DNA of 64,000 bases. Source: Alphaproteobacteria bacterium (GTDB lineage Bacteria > Pseudomonadota > Alphaproteobacteria > UBA2966). Made by a program: the position numbers and the translations under genes. Numbering within the stretch: position 1 is the first letter of the stretch; each line of letters starts with the position of its first letter. A model generated the notes under the pieces. The model had not been told where the DNA came from. It was given only the letters and a program-made list of their open reading frames with translations, and did no database searches. Shown one piece after another: positions 19,119-26,871 of this stretch. Where the stretch lies: contig JABILA010000110.1 of NCBI GenBank assembly GCA_018654745.1, positions 1 through 64,000 on the forward strand, written 5' to 3'.

Positions 19119-20222
19119 ATGAAAAAAGCACTCCTCGCCACATCCGCGATCATCGCGGCTGGCGTTATTGCTGCTCCGGCCATTGCTGCTGAAAAGAAAG
19201 CTGCTGGACCAATCGCTCTGAAACTTGGTGGTTACTTCACCGCTCTGGCTGTTCATTCAAGCCAGGACGATGGTGCTGGCCAGCCTGCTGCCAACACTCA
19301 CAACATGATGCTGACCCGTGAAGCTGAAGTTAGCTTCAGTGGTTCAACCACTCTCGACAACGGCGTTAGCGCCGGTGTTGATGTTCAGCTCGAAGCTGAA
19401 ACATGTGGTGACCAGGTCGACGAAAGCTACATCTGGTTCAAAGGTTCTTTCGGTCAGGTCGTCATCGGTGCTGAAAACGGCGCTGGTAACAAATCTTTCC
19501 GTGGTTCAAGTGTTCCTATGGCTGGCTTCGTAAGCACATGGTCATCTAACTATCGTCTGTATGCAACAGGTACGAACGCAGCTGCAAGCCCGTTCCGCTC
19601 TGACGTTTCAGGTGACTCCGAGAAGCTGACTTACTGGACACCGAAAATGAGCGGTTTCCAGGTTGGTGTTTCTTACACATGGGATAGCGGCGAAATCGCT
19701 TCTTCTTATGGTGGTCAGGAATCAGACAACGACGCACAGCAGTCTAACATCTGGGAGCTGGGTGCAACTTACTCCGGCAACACAGGTAAAGACGGCGTTG
19801 CATACAACGTTTCTGGTGCTTACATCAAAGGTGACAACGAAACTTCTGGTGGCGTTGACCAGAAGGTTTGGGCTCTTGGTGCTGACGTAACTTTCTCCGG
19901 CATTACAATTGCTGGTGGTTACGGTAAAGACAACCAGGCAACATCTGGCAACAACACTGACCGTACTGACTGGAACGTTGGCGCCAAAGGTTCTTCAGGC
20001 GCTGTTTCTTACGGTATCAGCTACTCCAAGACCAAGGATGAAGTCTCCGGTACAGGCGATGACACCCGCGATCACTGGATTGCAGCAGCCAGCTACGCGT
20101 TTGGCCCTGGTATCAGCTTCTCTGCTGGTATTGAGAACGTCAAACTCGAAGACGGTGCTAATGCAGCAGCCGCTGAAAACAATGCTACAAGCATCATGCT
20201 TGGTACGGCGTTGTTCTTCTAA
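19119..20222 (+). CDS. Outer-membrane porin (gram-negative porin family)
   Basis: A 367-residue trimeric-porin-type beta barrel for diffusion of small solutes. It starts MKKALLATSAIIAAGVIAAPAIAA, a clear signal peptide cut after AIAA. Strand-like alternating segments follow, with FSGSTTLDNGVSAGVDVQLE and SYIWFKGSFGQVVIGAENGA near the N-terminus, ending ATSIMLGTALFF with a terminal aromatic residue. ATG 19119, preceded by GAGAGGGAAGA, is preferred to the track's start 19098. Codon use differs from neighbours (GGT, GCT, CGT and AAC dominate), which suggests very high expression. A strong terminator follows. Confidence 0.9.
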   Translation: MKKALLATSAIIAAGVIAAPAIAAEKKAAGPIALKLGGYFTALAVHSSQDDGAGQPAANTHNMMLTREAEVSFSGSTTLDNGVSAGVDVQLEAETCGDQVDESYIWFKGSFGQVVIGAENGAGNKSFRGSSVPMAGFVSTWSSNYRLYATGTNAAASPFRSDVSGDSEKLTYWTPKMSGFQVGVSYTWDSGEIASSYGGQESDNDAQQSNIWELGATYSGNTGKDGVAYNVSGAYIKGDNETSGGVDQKVWALGADVTFSGITIAGGYGKDNQATSGNNTDRTDWNVGAKGSSGAVSYGISYSKTKDEVSGTGDDTRDHWIAAASYAFGPGISFSAGIENVKLEDGANAAAAENNATSIMLGTALFF

Positions 20223-20258
20223 AAAATACAAACGCCTTAACGGGCATTTGAATTTGAG

Positions 20259-20291
20259 AGAGGGCAGGATTTTTTCCTGCCCTCTTTTTTT
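20259..20291 (+). terminator. Rho-independent terminator of the porin gene
   Basis: A perfect 11-bp stem AGAGGGCAGGA/TCCTGCCCTCT with a T5 loop, followed by a run of T residues, 37 bases after the porin stop codon. Confidence 0.93.
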
Positions 20292-20379
20292 GTTACATAA
20301 GTTTTGTTTCCCGATTTAATATTGTCCTGAATGCCGCTATTGTGCGCCGGGCATTTTTTGACAGGCGAGTGAGAATATT

Positions 20380-21222
20380 ATGGCTGGCATACTCTGGTTG
20401 GCTTCATATCCCAAATCAGGAAACACCTGGTTGCGGGTCTTTTTGTATAACCTGTTGACCAACGCCCGAACGGTCGGCGCTGTCAGTCAACTCGGTCAAT
20501 TCAATTACAGTGACACACATATCCCCCTGTTCCAGTCCCTGACAACAAAACCCGTTACCGAAATGACGGTTGAGGAAACAGCTGTGTTGCGGCCCGTAAT
20601 GCACCGTAAGCTGGCCGCCAGTTCCCCCAATACGACGTTTGTTAAAACTCATTGCGCGCTGACCGAATTCGGGGGTCAGGACCAGATCACCATGGATGCC
20701 ACATCAGGTGCCATGTATGTGGTGCGCAATCCGCTGGATGTCTGTCTGTCCATGGCACCACATTTTGGCATTTCAATAGATGAGGCAATTGACTGGCTGG
20801 CGGATTCAACTTTTATGGCCGGCGCAGACGATGGCGAAGTGCCTTATCTGATATCGTCCTGGTCGCGTCACGTAGACAGCTGGACCAGGGAGGGTGAGAA
20901 CGCTTCACTGCATATCGTGCGCTTTGAAGACATGACATACAAACCCGGTCCGACCTTCAAATCGGTGGCAAAATTCATGGGATTGAAGCCACCCGCCGAA
21001 GTGTTGAAGCGCGCAATTAAACTTTCATCATTTGATAGCGTGCGCAAACAGGAAGATGAAAACGGCTTTATTGAGCGAAGCGTCCATTCGGAGAAATTTT
21101 TTCGTTCCGGCAAAGCCAACCAGTGGAAATCAGAATTATCGAAAGCACAGGTTGACCGGGTTGTTGAAGCCAATCATGACATGATGAAGAAATTTAACTA
21201 CCTGCCGCCAGAATACAAATAG
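20380..21222 (+). CDS. Sulfotransferase domain protein
   Basis: A 280-residue cytosolic-type sulfotransferase that would transfer sulfate from PAPS to an unknown alcohol or amine. The 5'-PSB motif is ILWLASYPKSGNTWLRVFL at the N-terminus, and the 3'-phosphate-binding region is AMYVVRNPLDVCLSM. IVRFEDMTYKPGPTF and the C-terminal FFRSGKANQWKSEL are typical of the Sulfotransfer_1 family. It is an independent gene after the porin terminator and converges with the GT9 gene (16-base gap). The nearby adenylyl-sulfate kinase probably supplies PAPS. Confidence 0.9.
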   Translation: MAGILWLASYPKSGNTWLRVFLYNLLTNARTVGAVSQLGQFNYSDTHIPLFQSLTTKPVTEMTVEETAVLRPVMHRKLAASSPNTTFVKTHCALTEFGGQDQITMDATSGAMYVVRNPLDVCLSMAPHFGISIDEAIDWLADSTFMAGADDGEVPYLISSWSRHVDSWTREGENASLHIVRFEDMTYKPGPTFKSVAKFMGLKPPAEVLKRAIKLSSFDSVRKQEDENGFIERSVHSEKFFRSGKANQWKSELSKAQVDRVVEANHDMMKKFNYLPPEYK

Positions 21223-21238
21223 GGCGACTGCTGTCGGG

Positions 21239-22468
21239 TCAGCTCGACAGTTTTGACTGAATATCTTTCCGCACAAAATCCAGAATATCATTTGTCTCGT
21301 CTGCCAGGGCAGAGACACAGGGGATCGGGTTATCCAGCAACAGGTTTTTGACGACATTGTTGTCTGTTGATCGGGGCGTTGTTGGCAGGTCCTCAAGTGT
21401 AGATTCCAGCGACGCCATACATCCCGTTTCACCTGCCCCGTTGCAGCGTAATTTTGCCAAACCACAAGGTGCCGAACAGTAGTCACTCTGGTATTTTACC
21501 GACCAACGCGCCAGATTTTGAAAACGGCCCTGCAAAATATCCCCGTGGGCGGCGGTATAAAAAGCAACACCTGGTGTGCCAAAAAGCTTGCTCATATGGG
21601 CCGGTCCACTATCCGCAAAAACGGCGTAATCAAAACTTTCGACCGCCGCCAACAATCCGCCGATCGTTTCATAGGCGTCGACAATTGTGCAACTGTTCTG
21701 CAGGTCTGGCCGGATAACCTGATCATAGAGCCGCCCCTGATGCTGATACTTGTTCAAACAAACAGTGACATCCCCGAGATCGCCCAAAGACTTTGCCAGT
21801 GCCAATGTCAGCGCAGGCGGCAACGTACGCAGCGGCGATGACGCAAGGGGTAAAATTCCGATGCGGGGCTTTTTGGCCGCAGGGCGCTTTCGTGGTGTTG
21901 CCAGGTAATTTGCCCCTGGCACCAGACCGAAGGCCGCCAACAAATCCGCTTCCATATCCACCGGCCAAACTTCGATATCGCGACGGCTTTCCAATTCACC
22001 CAGGTCGACGACCATGTGCCAGTGCTTTAATTCACTGCGCGAAATCCACAAGGTATAAAGTTTGGCTAGATCAGATGTCAGGTAAACATCGGCAGAGGAG
22101 CCTGCACAAAAAACACCGACTTCTTTTGCGCCCAGCTGGGCCTTGAAGGCGTCCAGAAACAACAGGGTTGAAACGTTACTGCCGAGCATGGCAGAGGGCA
22201 GCAAAAACAGGACCTTCTTGTTTTTGAAGTTGGTGGTTTGCCAGCGCTTTTTTGCAAGGGTTTTCAGTTTGGCTTTGGTTGTCCGTATACGAAAGACATT
22301 GCCGTTGGGTACAATTGCCTGGTTCACAAAGGCTTGTGAAGAAGAATAATAACGACCAACGCCGTCTTCTACCTGCTCGGTTTCGGGCGCGGCGTTATGC
22401 TGCGTAAACCGGAAGGGTTGATTGGCCGTGAATTCAACCAGTGGCGTTTGTGTGGGTCTGGCGTTCAT
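21239..22468 (-). CDS. Glycosyltransferase family 9-like (heptosyltransferase-like) protein
   Basis: A 409-residue protein with a GT-B fold inferred from its motifs: KVLFLLPSAMLGSNV (Rossmann start), RIGILPLASSPLRTLPP and the donor-site signature VFADSGPAHMSKLFGTPGVAFY typical of ADP-heptose:LPS heptosyltransferases. An N-terminal extension of about 85 residues and a C-terminal cysteine-containing segment (CSAPCGLAKLRCNGAGETGCM) are unlike standard WaaC/WaaF. The start overlaps the methyltransferase stop by four bases (ATGA), so the two form a coupled pair, probably for a surface glycan. Confidence 0.75.
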   Translation of the reverse strand: MNARPTQTPLVEFTANQPFRFTQHNAAPETEQVEDGVGRYYSSSQAFVNQAIVPNGNVFRIRTTKAKLKTLAKKRWQTTNFKNKKVLFLLPSAMLGSNVSTLLFLDAFKAQLGAKEVGVFCAGSSADVYLTSDLAKLYTLWISRSELKHWHMVVDLGELESRRDIEVWPVDMEADLLAAFGLVPGANYLATPRKRPAAKKPRIGILPLASSPLRTLPPALTLALAKSLGDLGDVTVCLNKYQHQGRLYDQVIRPDLQNSCTIVDAYETIGGLLAAVESFDYAVFADSGPAHMSKLFGTPGVAFYTAAHGDILQGRFQNLARWSVKYQSDYCSAPCGLAKLRCNGAGETGCMASLESTLEDLPTTPRSTDNNVVKNLLLDNPIPCVSALADETNDILDFVRKDIQSKLSS

Positions 22469-23040
22469 CTTTCTGACGTCACCGGTTTATTGGCTTTCAG
22501 AACAACGTGCGTCTCGACGACAACGTTATTGAGATTTTGCGCCGCTTCGGCAAATTGCTGGTTGTCCATTTCACCGCGTTCGAGCCGACCCCGCCATGGG
22601 TGATCCGGCACGAATGTCGCTGATACCAGTTCAAGATCAATACCAAGGGATAATCCCAACGGTGAATTTCCCATGCCCTTTTCGATCCATTCCAGATTTT
22701 TCTTCTGGGAAAACAGCTCAAGCCCGCCTGGCGTGATGGCCCGAACATGGGTTGGATCGTTTAAAAAGTGATCATGACGATGATGCGGTACGATGATCTT
22801 GATCAAGGCGCCATCCTGGCAAATGCGCCAGAATTCGCACATGATATCAAGATACAATTTTGTTGCCTGGCCCAGATGCTCAAGTGTGTGCTTAATCAGA
22901 ATTTCATCGACCGCATTGTCCTCCCATGGCCACGGCAAAACCTCAAGGTCAACGACCTGATCCGGATTTCCCAGATCTGACACGTCGACATTGATGTAAC
23001 CATCTTTATGATCATGGCCGCAGCCCAGGTTTAACTTCAT
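22465..23040 (-). CDS. Class I SAM-dependent methyltransferase
   Basis: A 191-residue methyltransferase beginning MKLNLGCGHDHKDGYINVD, with a SAM-binding LNLGCG loop and the acidic residue of motif II. ILIKHTLEHLGQ follows, a pattern common in sugar O-methyltransferases of glycan gene clusters. ATG 23040 with GGAAG upstream is chosen instead of TTG 23061. It is coupled to the GT9 gene by an ATGA overlap and is divergent from the adenylyl-sulfate kinase. The acceptor is unknown. Confidence 0.8.
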   Translation of the reverse strand: MKLNLGCGHDHKDGYINVDVSDLGNPDQVVDLEVLPWPWEDNAVDEILIKHTLEHLGQATKLYLDIMCEFWRICQDGALIKIIVPHHRHDHFLNDPTHVRAITPGGLELFSQKKNLEWIEKGMGNSPLGLSLGIDLELVSATFVPDHPWRGRLERGEMDNQQFAEAAQNLNNVVVETHVVLKANKPVTSER

Positions 23041-23154
23041 ATTGGCTTCCGGTTGGTACAAATGCCATCGCCTGTTTAATCAATCAGGCGTTCAAGGCTT
23101 GAAAACATGGATACAAGCCGATATCAGAAACTTCTGCAACAGGAGAACCGTTTA

Positions 23155-24321
23155 ATGACGACAACTGCGCCCGGACCCGGTCCCTTGAGGATCGCAATTC
23201 AGATACCCGCCTACAGTCCGACGCTGGACCTGTCAGGCGAATTGCTGTCCGGGGAGATCAAGGTCGGTGATCGCGTGCTCTTTTCACCGGACAATCAGGC
23301 TGGCGTCGTTTCCGAATTTGAATTAAGTGCTGAAAACAGGATCAACCTGTCCCTGACCTCACCAATACACCTTGCCGGTTCGGCGCTTGTCAGCCACGAA
23401 GATGATGTGCCGGTTCAGACTGACGTCTTCTTGATAAAGCTGGATACGCCTTTAAGCAAAGACCAAATTCTCTCCGAAGACCTTGAAGTCCGCATCTGTA
23501 CGAACCAGATTTCTGTATCTGTCGTGGCACCGGATGAAGCCTTGAACACGCACAAGGAAATCACAGTTCGTTGCGCGGCTGTTGTCGCCGTGGACGAATA
23601 TGATGACCTTGCCGCGACAGGCTCGTGCGAATTGTTCCTGGACGGCATCGAGATTTCGCGCGGACAGATCAACATGAAAGGTTATGCGGACCAGCGTCAA
23701 TTGCGGACTGTGCGGGCGACTAACATTACCCGGGTCAATCACCGTGTAACCGATGAAGATCGCCGCAATCGTTTTGGCCACACCGGTGGCGTATTATGGC
23801 TGACCGGCTTATCCGGGTCGGGGAAATCGACCCTGGCGGTTGAGCTGGAAACCGAACTTTTTAACAGGGGCTATCAGGTTTACGTTCTGGATGGCGACAA
23901 CATTCGCCATGGCCTGAATGCCAATCTTGGTTTTTCACCGGAAGATCGTTCCGAGAATATCCGGCGTGTCGGTGAAGTTGCAGCCTTGTTTGCGCGTGCC
24001 GGCTTCATTGCCATCAGTGCCTTTATCTCGCCCTATCAATCAGACCGCGAGCGGGCCAGAGCCGCCGCTGATGACTTCCACGAAGTCTTTGTCAGTGCTG
24101 ACCTCGGTGTCTGCGAAAACCGTGATCCCAAGGGGCTTTATGCCAAGGCGAGAAAGGGAGAAATCCCGGACTTTACGGGTATTTCGGCACCCTATGAGCT
24201 GCCGGAAAAGCCTGAATTGACAGTGGATACCGGTAATCTGTCTGTAGAACAAAGTGTCCAGGCTGTGCTTGAGTATGTAACGGCCAACTTTGGCGCAACC
24301 CCAGAACATCCAGGGGTGTGA
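23155..24321 (+). CDS. cysC: Adenylyl-sulfate kinase fused to CysN beta-barrel domains (no GTPase domain)
   Basis: Residues from about 205 to 375 are an APS kinase that makes PAPS: WLTGLSGSGKSTLAVELE (P-loop), VYVLDGDNIRHGLNANLGFS, ENIRRVGEVAALF and AFISPYQSDRERAR are all present. Residues 10-200 resemble the two EF-Tu-like barrels of CysN (LDLSGELLSGEIKVGDRVLF; closing RATNITRVNHRV just before the kinase, as in CysNC). The CysN G domain is entirely absent. ATG 23155 with AGGAG is preferred to 23107. It cannot replace CysN, so cysD/cysN must be elsewhere if sulfate is activated. Two sulfotransferases lie nearby. Confidence 0.88.
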   Translation: MTTTAPGPGPLRIAIQIPAYSPTLDLSGELLSGEIKVGDRVLFSPDNQAGVVSEFELSAENRINLSLTSPIHLAGSALVSHEDDVPVQTDVFLIKLDTPLSKDQILSEDLEVRICTNQISVSVVAPDEALNTHKEITVRCAAVVAVDEYDDLAATGSCELFLDGIEISRGQINMKGYADQRQLRTVRATNITRVNHRVTDEDRRNRFGHTGGVLWLTGLSGSGKSTLAVELETELFNRGYQVYVLDGDNIRHGLNANLGFSPEDRSENIRRVGEVAALFARAGFIAISAFISPYQSDRERARAAADDFHEVFVSADLGVCENRDPKGLYAKARKGEIPDFTGISAPYELPEKPELTVDTGNLSVEQSVQAVLEYVTANFGATPEHPGV

Positions 24322-24322
24322 C

Positions 24323-24994
24323 GTGAGCGAAAACCTGGCAGGTGTACAAACAAGAATAACTGCGGCGACCCGTCAGGCTGGTCGAGCGCCAGGCAGCGTC
24401 GGGCTTGTGGCTGTTTCCAAGACCAAACCGGCAGCAGAAATAAGACCTGTTCTTGAGGCAGGACAACGCCTTTTTGGCGAAAACCGGGTTCAGGAAGCCG
24501 AAGGCAAATGGCCAGAATTAAGGGCGGATTTTCCGGACGCCAATGTACATCTGATCGGCCCCTTGCAAACCAACAAGGTTAAACAGGCGGTGGCCTTGTT
24601 TGACGCCATTGAAACGGTTGATCGACCGAAGCTTGCCCGGGCCCTGGCGACCGAGATGCAACGGACAGATCGTTACCTTGATTGTTATATTGAAATCAAT
24701 GTTGGCGAAGAAGATCAGAAGGCTGGCATAGCGCCTCAGGACGCAGATGAATTTATCGCCCTTTGTCGGGATGAACTGAAACTACCGGTCAAAGGCCTGA
24801 TGTGCATTCCGCCTGCAGGCGAAGAGCCAGCGCCCTTTTTTGCCTTGCTGGCAAAAATAGCGGCGCGCAATAATCTGGCAGAAATCAGTATGGGCATGAG
24901 TTCAGATTTCGAAGTGGCCATAGAATTTGGCGCAACCCTGGTCCGTGTTGGCACCGCTATTTTTGGTGTCAGGAACTATTCGCCCACAAAATAA
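24323..24994 (+). CDS. YggS/PLPBP family pyridoxal-phosphate homeostasis protein
   Basis: A 223-residue PLP-binding protein without known catalysis that maintains PLP and amino-acid balance. The Schiff-base lysine lies in LVAVSKTKPAAEI, followed by FGENRVQEA, HLIGPLQTNKVK and SMGMSSDFEVAIEFGATLVRVGTAIFG, the diagnostic C-terminal phosphate-binding region. GTG 24323 is preceded by AGGGG six bases upstream and lies one base after the cysC stop codon, so it is probably translated with cysC. The track's 24290 start overlaps cysC needlessly. Confidence 0.9.
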   Translation: MSENLAGVQTRITAATRQAGRAPGSVGLVAVSKTKPAAEIRPVLEAGQRLFGENRVQEAEGKWPELRADFPDANVHLIGPLQTNKVKQAVALFDAIETVDRPKLARALATEMQRTDRYLDCYIEINVGEEDQKAGIAPQDADEFIALCRDELKLPVKGLMCIPPAGEEPAPFFALLAKIAARNNLAEISMGMSSDFEVAIEFGATLVRVGTAIFGVRNYSPTK

Positions 24995-24996
24995 AT

Positions 24997-25515
24997 CTAG
25001 TTCGCCGCAGTAATTTCCATCCTGCAACCTGGCGTGATCCGGCCCAGCACATACAGCATGTCCTCAAGGGGTACGGCCGCACAGCCTTCTGTGGGTGCAA
25101 AATTCTCTCGCGCCAGGTGAAAAAATATGGCGCTGCCAGCGCCCGGCACGACCGGATTGCTGTTGTGATCCAGGGTAATAATCACATCATAGACATGGTC
25201 TTCCCGCCACAAATTTTCGCACGACGCGGTATGCGGCAAGGTTACGAACTTGTTGTAGTCGGGATGCGCAGGATCATCGCACCAGCCATCATTTGGCGAT
25301 AATGCAATAACAGGCAAGGCGCTGACGGGTGCTGCCATGCGGTCCGGGCGGTAATATATTTTTTGCAAGACCCAGGATCCAACCGGGCTGACGCCATCGC
25401 CTTCGATTTTTTCAGTCTGCCTGCCGCCCTTGCCCAAAGCACAGGTCATGACCCTGCTACCCAGACAGAGTTTGCCGTCTGGTCTGACGATCAGATTATT
25501 CGATTGATGGGTCAT
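24997..25515 (-). CDS. L,D-transpeptidase family protein (YkuD-like, cytosolic form)
   Basis: A 172-residue protein matching the COG3786-like branch of YkuD domains: LIVRPDGKLCLGSRVMTCALGKGG at the start, DGVSPVGSW, LPHTASCENLW and the active-site region IFFHLARENFAPTEGCAAV with the candidate catalytic cysteine. No signal peptide is visible, unlike peptidoglycan-crosslinking enzymes, so its location and substrate are uncertain. It converges with the YggS-like gene (2-base gap). Confidence 0.78.
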   Translation of the reverse strand: MTHQSNNLIVRPDGKLCLGSRVMTCALGKGGRQTEKIEGDGVSPVGSWVLQKIYYRPDRMAAPVSALPVIALSPNDGWCDDPAHPDYNKFVTLPHTASCENLWREDHVYDVIITLDHNSNPVVPGAGSAIFFHLARENFAPTEGCAAVPLEDMLYVLGRITPGCRMEITAAN

Positions 25516-25590
25516 GCGGACAAATCCATGACGTCAGGATAACCAGATTACGTGGCTGTCCGTCAATATACAGCATTGATTGAGAGGACT

Positions 25591-26673
25591 TTAGTTCGCC
25601 TGTGATCCCTGCAGGGATTTTACCCGGTTATCCGTGTTGTAAGCTGCGTGGCTTTTGAAGGCAGCGCGCAGGTCTCGTGCTGCAGCCAGGAGGGCATCAC
25701 GATTCGCTGTCTTTTGCTGCAACGGGGTCAGACCATTTTCATTCAGGCCAGCCAGGGAAGCGCCTGTTGAGTTTGAACCTGGCTGTGTCGGAGATATATA
25801 GGGCCGTGCCAGCGGTTGTGGGCTTTCTGGTCGGGCAACCTGTTGGTTGGCCATCGCCAGATTTGTCAAAACGGGCCCTGGTTTTGTTAACGCGGGTGCG
25901 GCCTGGGCCTGGACCATGGTTTGTGCAGGGCCTGCATCGGGGCGGAACATAGTATTCCGAATGGCGCCAGGGCTTGCCATGACGGCAGATATTTGTGCGG
26001 AAGCCGAAGCGCCTGCAGGCCTGTCGTGCATGTTAAAGAAATTGATGCCGCCGGCTTGGGCTATCGACTGGGCTTCGGACATTGCTGGTGCACTTGATTC
26101 TGCTGTAGCACTTGATCCTGCTGTAGCTCCGGGCGATTCAGTCGCTGGTGCTGCCGTTGCGAACTGAAGGCCAATAGGTTTGCTGGCCACGGTCGCCGCC
26201 GCGGGATTTGCCCCAGCTTCGGGTGTCGCGGCAGCTATTGCGGTCTCAGGCAAGGTTGTGGGCACGGTATCATCTGTGTCACCGTTGCCAAACAGGCTGG
26301 CGATTGCCATTTCACCGGCATCCTGCCCCGTCACTTCCTGCAAGGCTGTGTTTACGGCGGCAATTGCGAGACCGGGAATACCACCCAGAAGACCACCGCC
26401 CAGCATGCGTGCCGCCGGGGCGATTTGATCGCCGGTGATGGCGCGATAGATGTCGGAAACAATGGGAATATGCTGCAAGGGATTGATGACATCGAGAATA
26501 TCACCAAAGGTGAAGCCATCCTCGCCCCACGCCATGGTCTCAGCCCCTTCCGCCACTTCAGGTTTTACTGAATTGGCAGAGTTCTGATCCCGTGTTTTCA
26601 TCGCACGTGCGTAGTCCGCGTACCTGTCAAAAGGCTCGCCACCACCGCTCGGTGCAATATTTTCCAATGTCAT
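25591..26673 (-). CDS. Hypothetical Ala/Pro-rich protein
   Basis: Not recognised. From ATG 26673 (AGGAG five bases upstream; the track uses GTG 26691) the product has 360 residues. The N-terminal part (MTLENIAPSGGGEPFDRYADYARAMKTRDQ-like, cited only in part) leads to a moderately hydrophobic glycine-rich segment, ARMLGGGLLGGIPGLAIAAV (about residues 94-113). A long low-complexity Ala/Ser/Thr/Pro region follows, then a C-terminal helical segment QKTANRDALLAAARDLRAAF. It has no signal peptide. An 18-base tandem repeat sits in the low-complexity part (26090-26125). Possibly a secreted or scaffold-like protein; function unknown. Confidence 0.75.
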   Translation of the reverse strand: MTLENIAPSGGGEPFDRYADYARAMKTRDQNSANSVKPEVAEGAETMAWGEDGFTFGDILDVINPLQHIPIVSDIYRAITGDQIAPAARMLGGGLLGGIPGLAIAAVNTALQEVTGQDAGEMAIASLFGNGDTDDTVPTTLPETAIAAATPEAGANPAAATVASKPIGLQFATAAPATESPGATAGSSATAESSAPAMSEAQSIAQAGGINFFNMHDRPAGASASAQISAVMASPGAIRNTMFRPDAGPAQTMVQAQAAPALTKPGPVLTNLAMANQQVARPESPQPLARPYISPTQPGSNSTGASLAGLNENGLTPLQQKTANRDALLAAARDLRAAFKSHAAYNTDNRVKSLQGSQAN

Positions 26674-26871
26674 TTTAACTCCTGTACTCACCAGGACCGT
26701 AGCAAGCGGGATGCCAGGAATCGGAAAGCAGTAAAAATCGTTTAATGACAGTGAGTTAGGATAATATTTGGTGGCCAGATCGCATTCGGATCTGGCAATT
26801 CAGGCAATTTCTGCCGTTTGCGCGCGCCTGAAGCGGGTTCTTGCCGGGCAGGCCTGGTCGAGAGGCCAAAT

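Noticed and set aside
21223-21238. Terminator between the convergent sulfotransferase and GT9 genes
   Set aside because: Only a six-base stem with a weak T-run could be formed; insufficient to call.
24997-25515. Atypical active site of the L,D-transpeptidase as a novelty
   Set aside because: The PTxGCxA-type motif is normal for the COG3786-like branch of this family as I know it.
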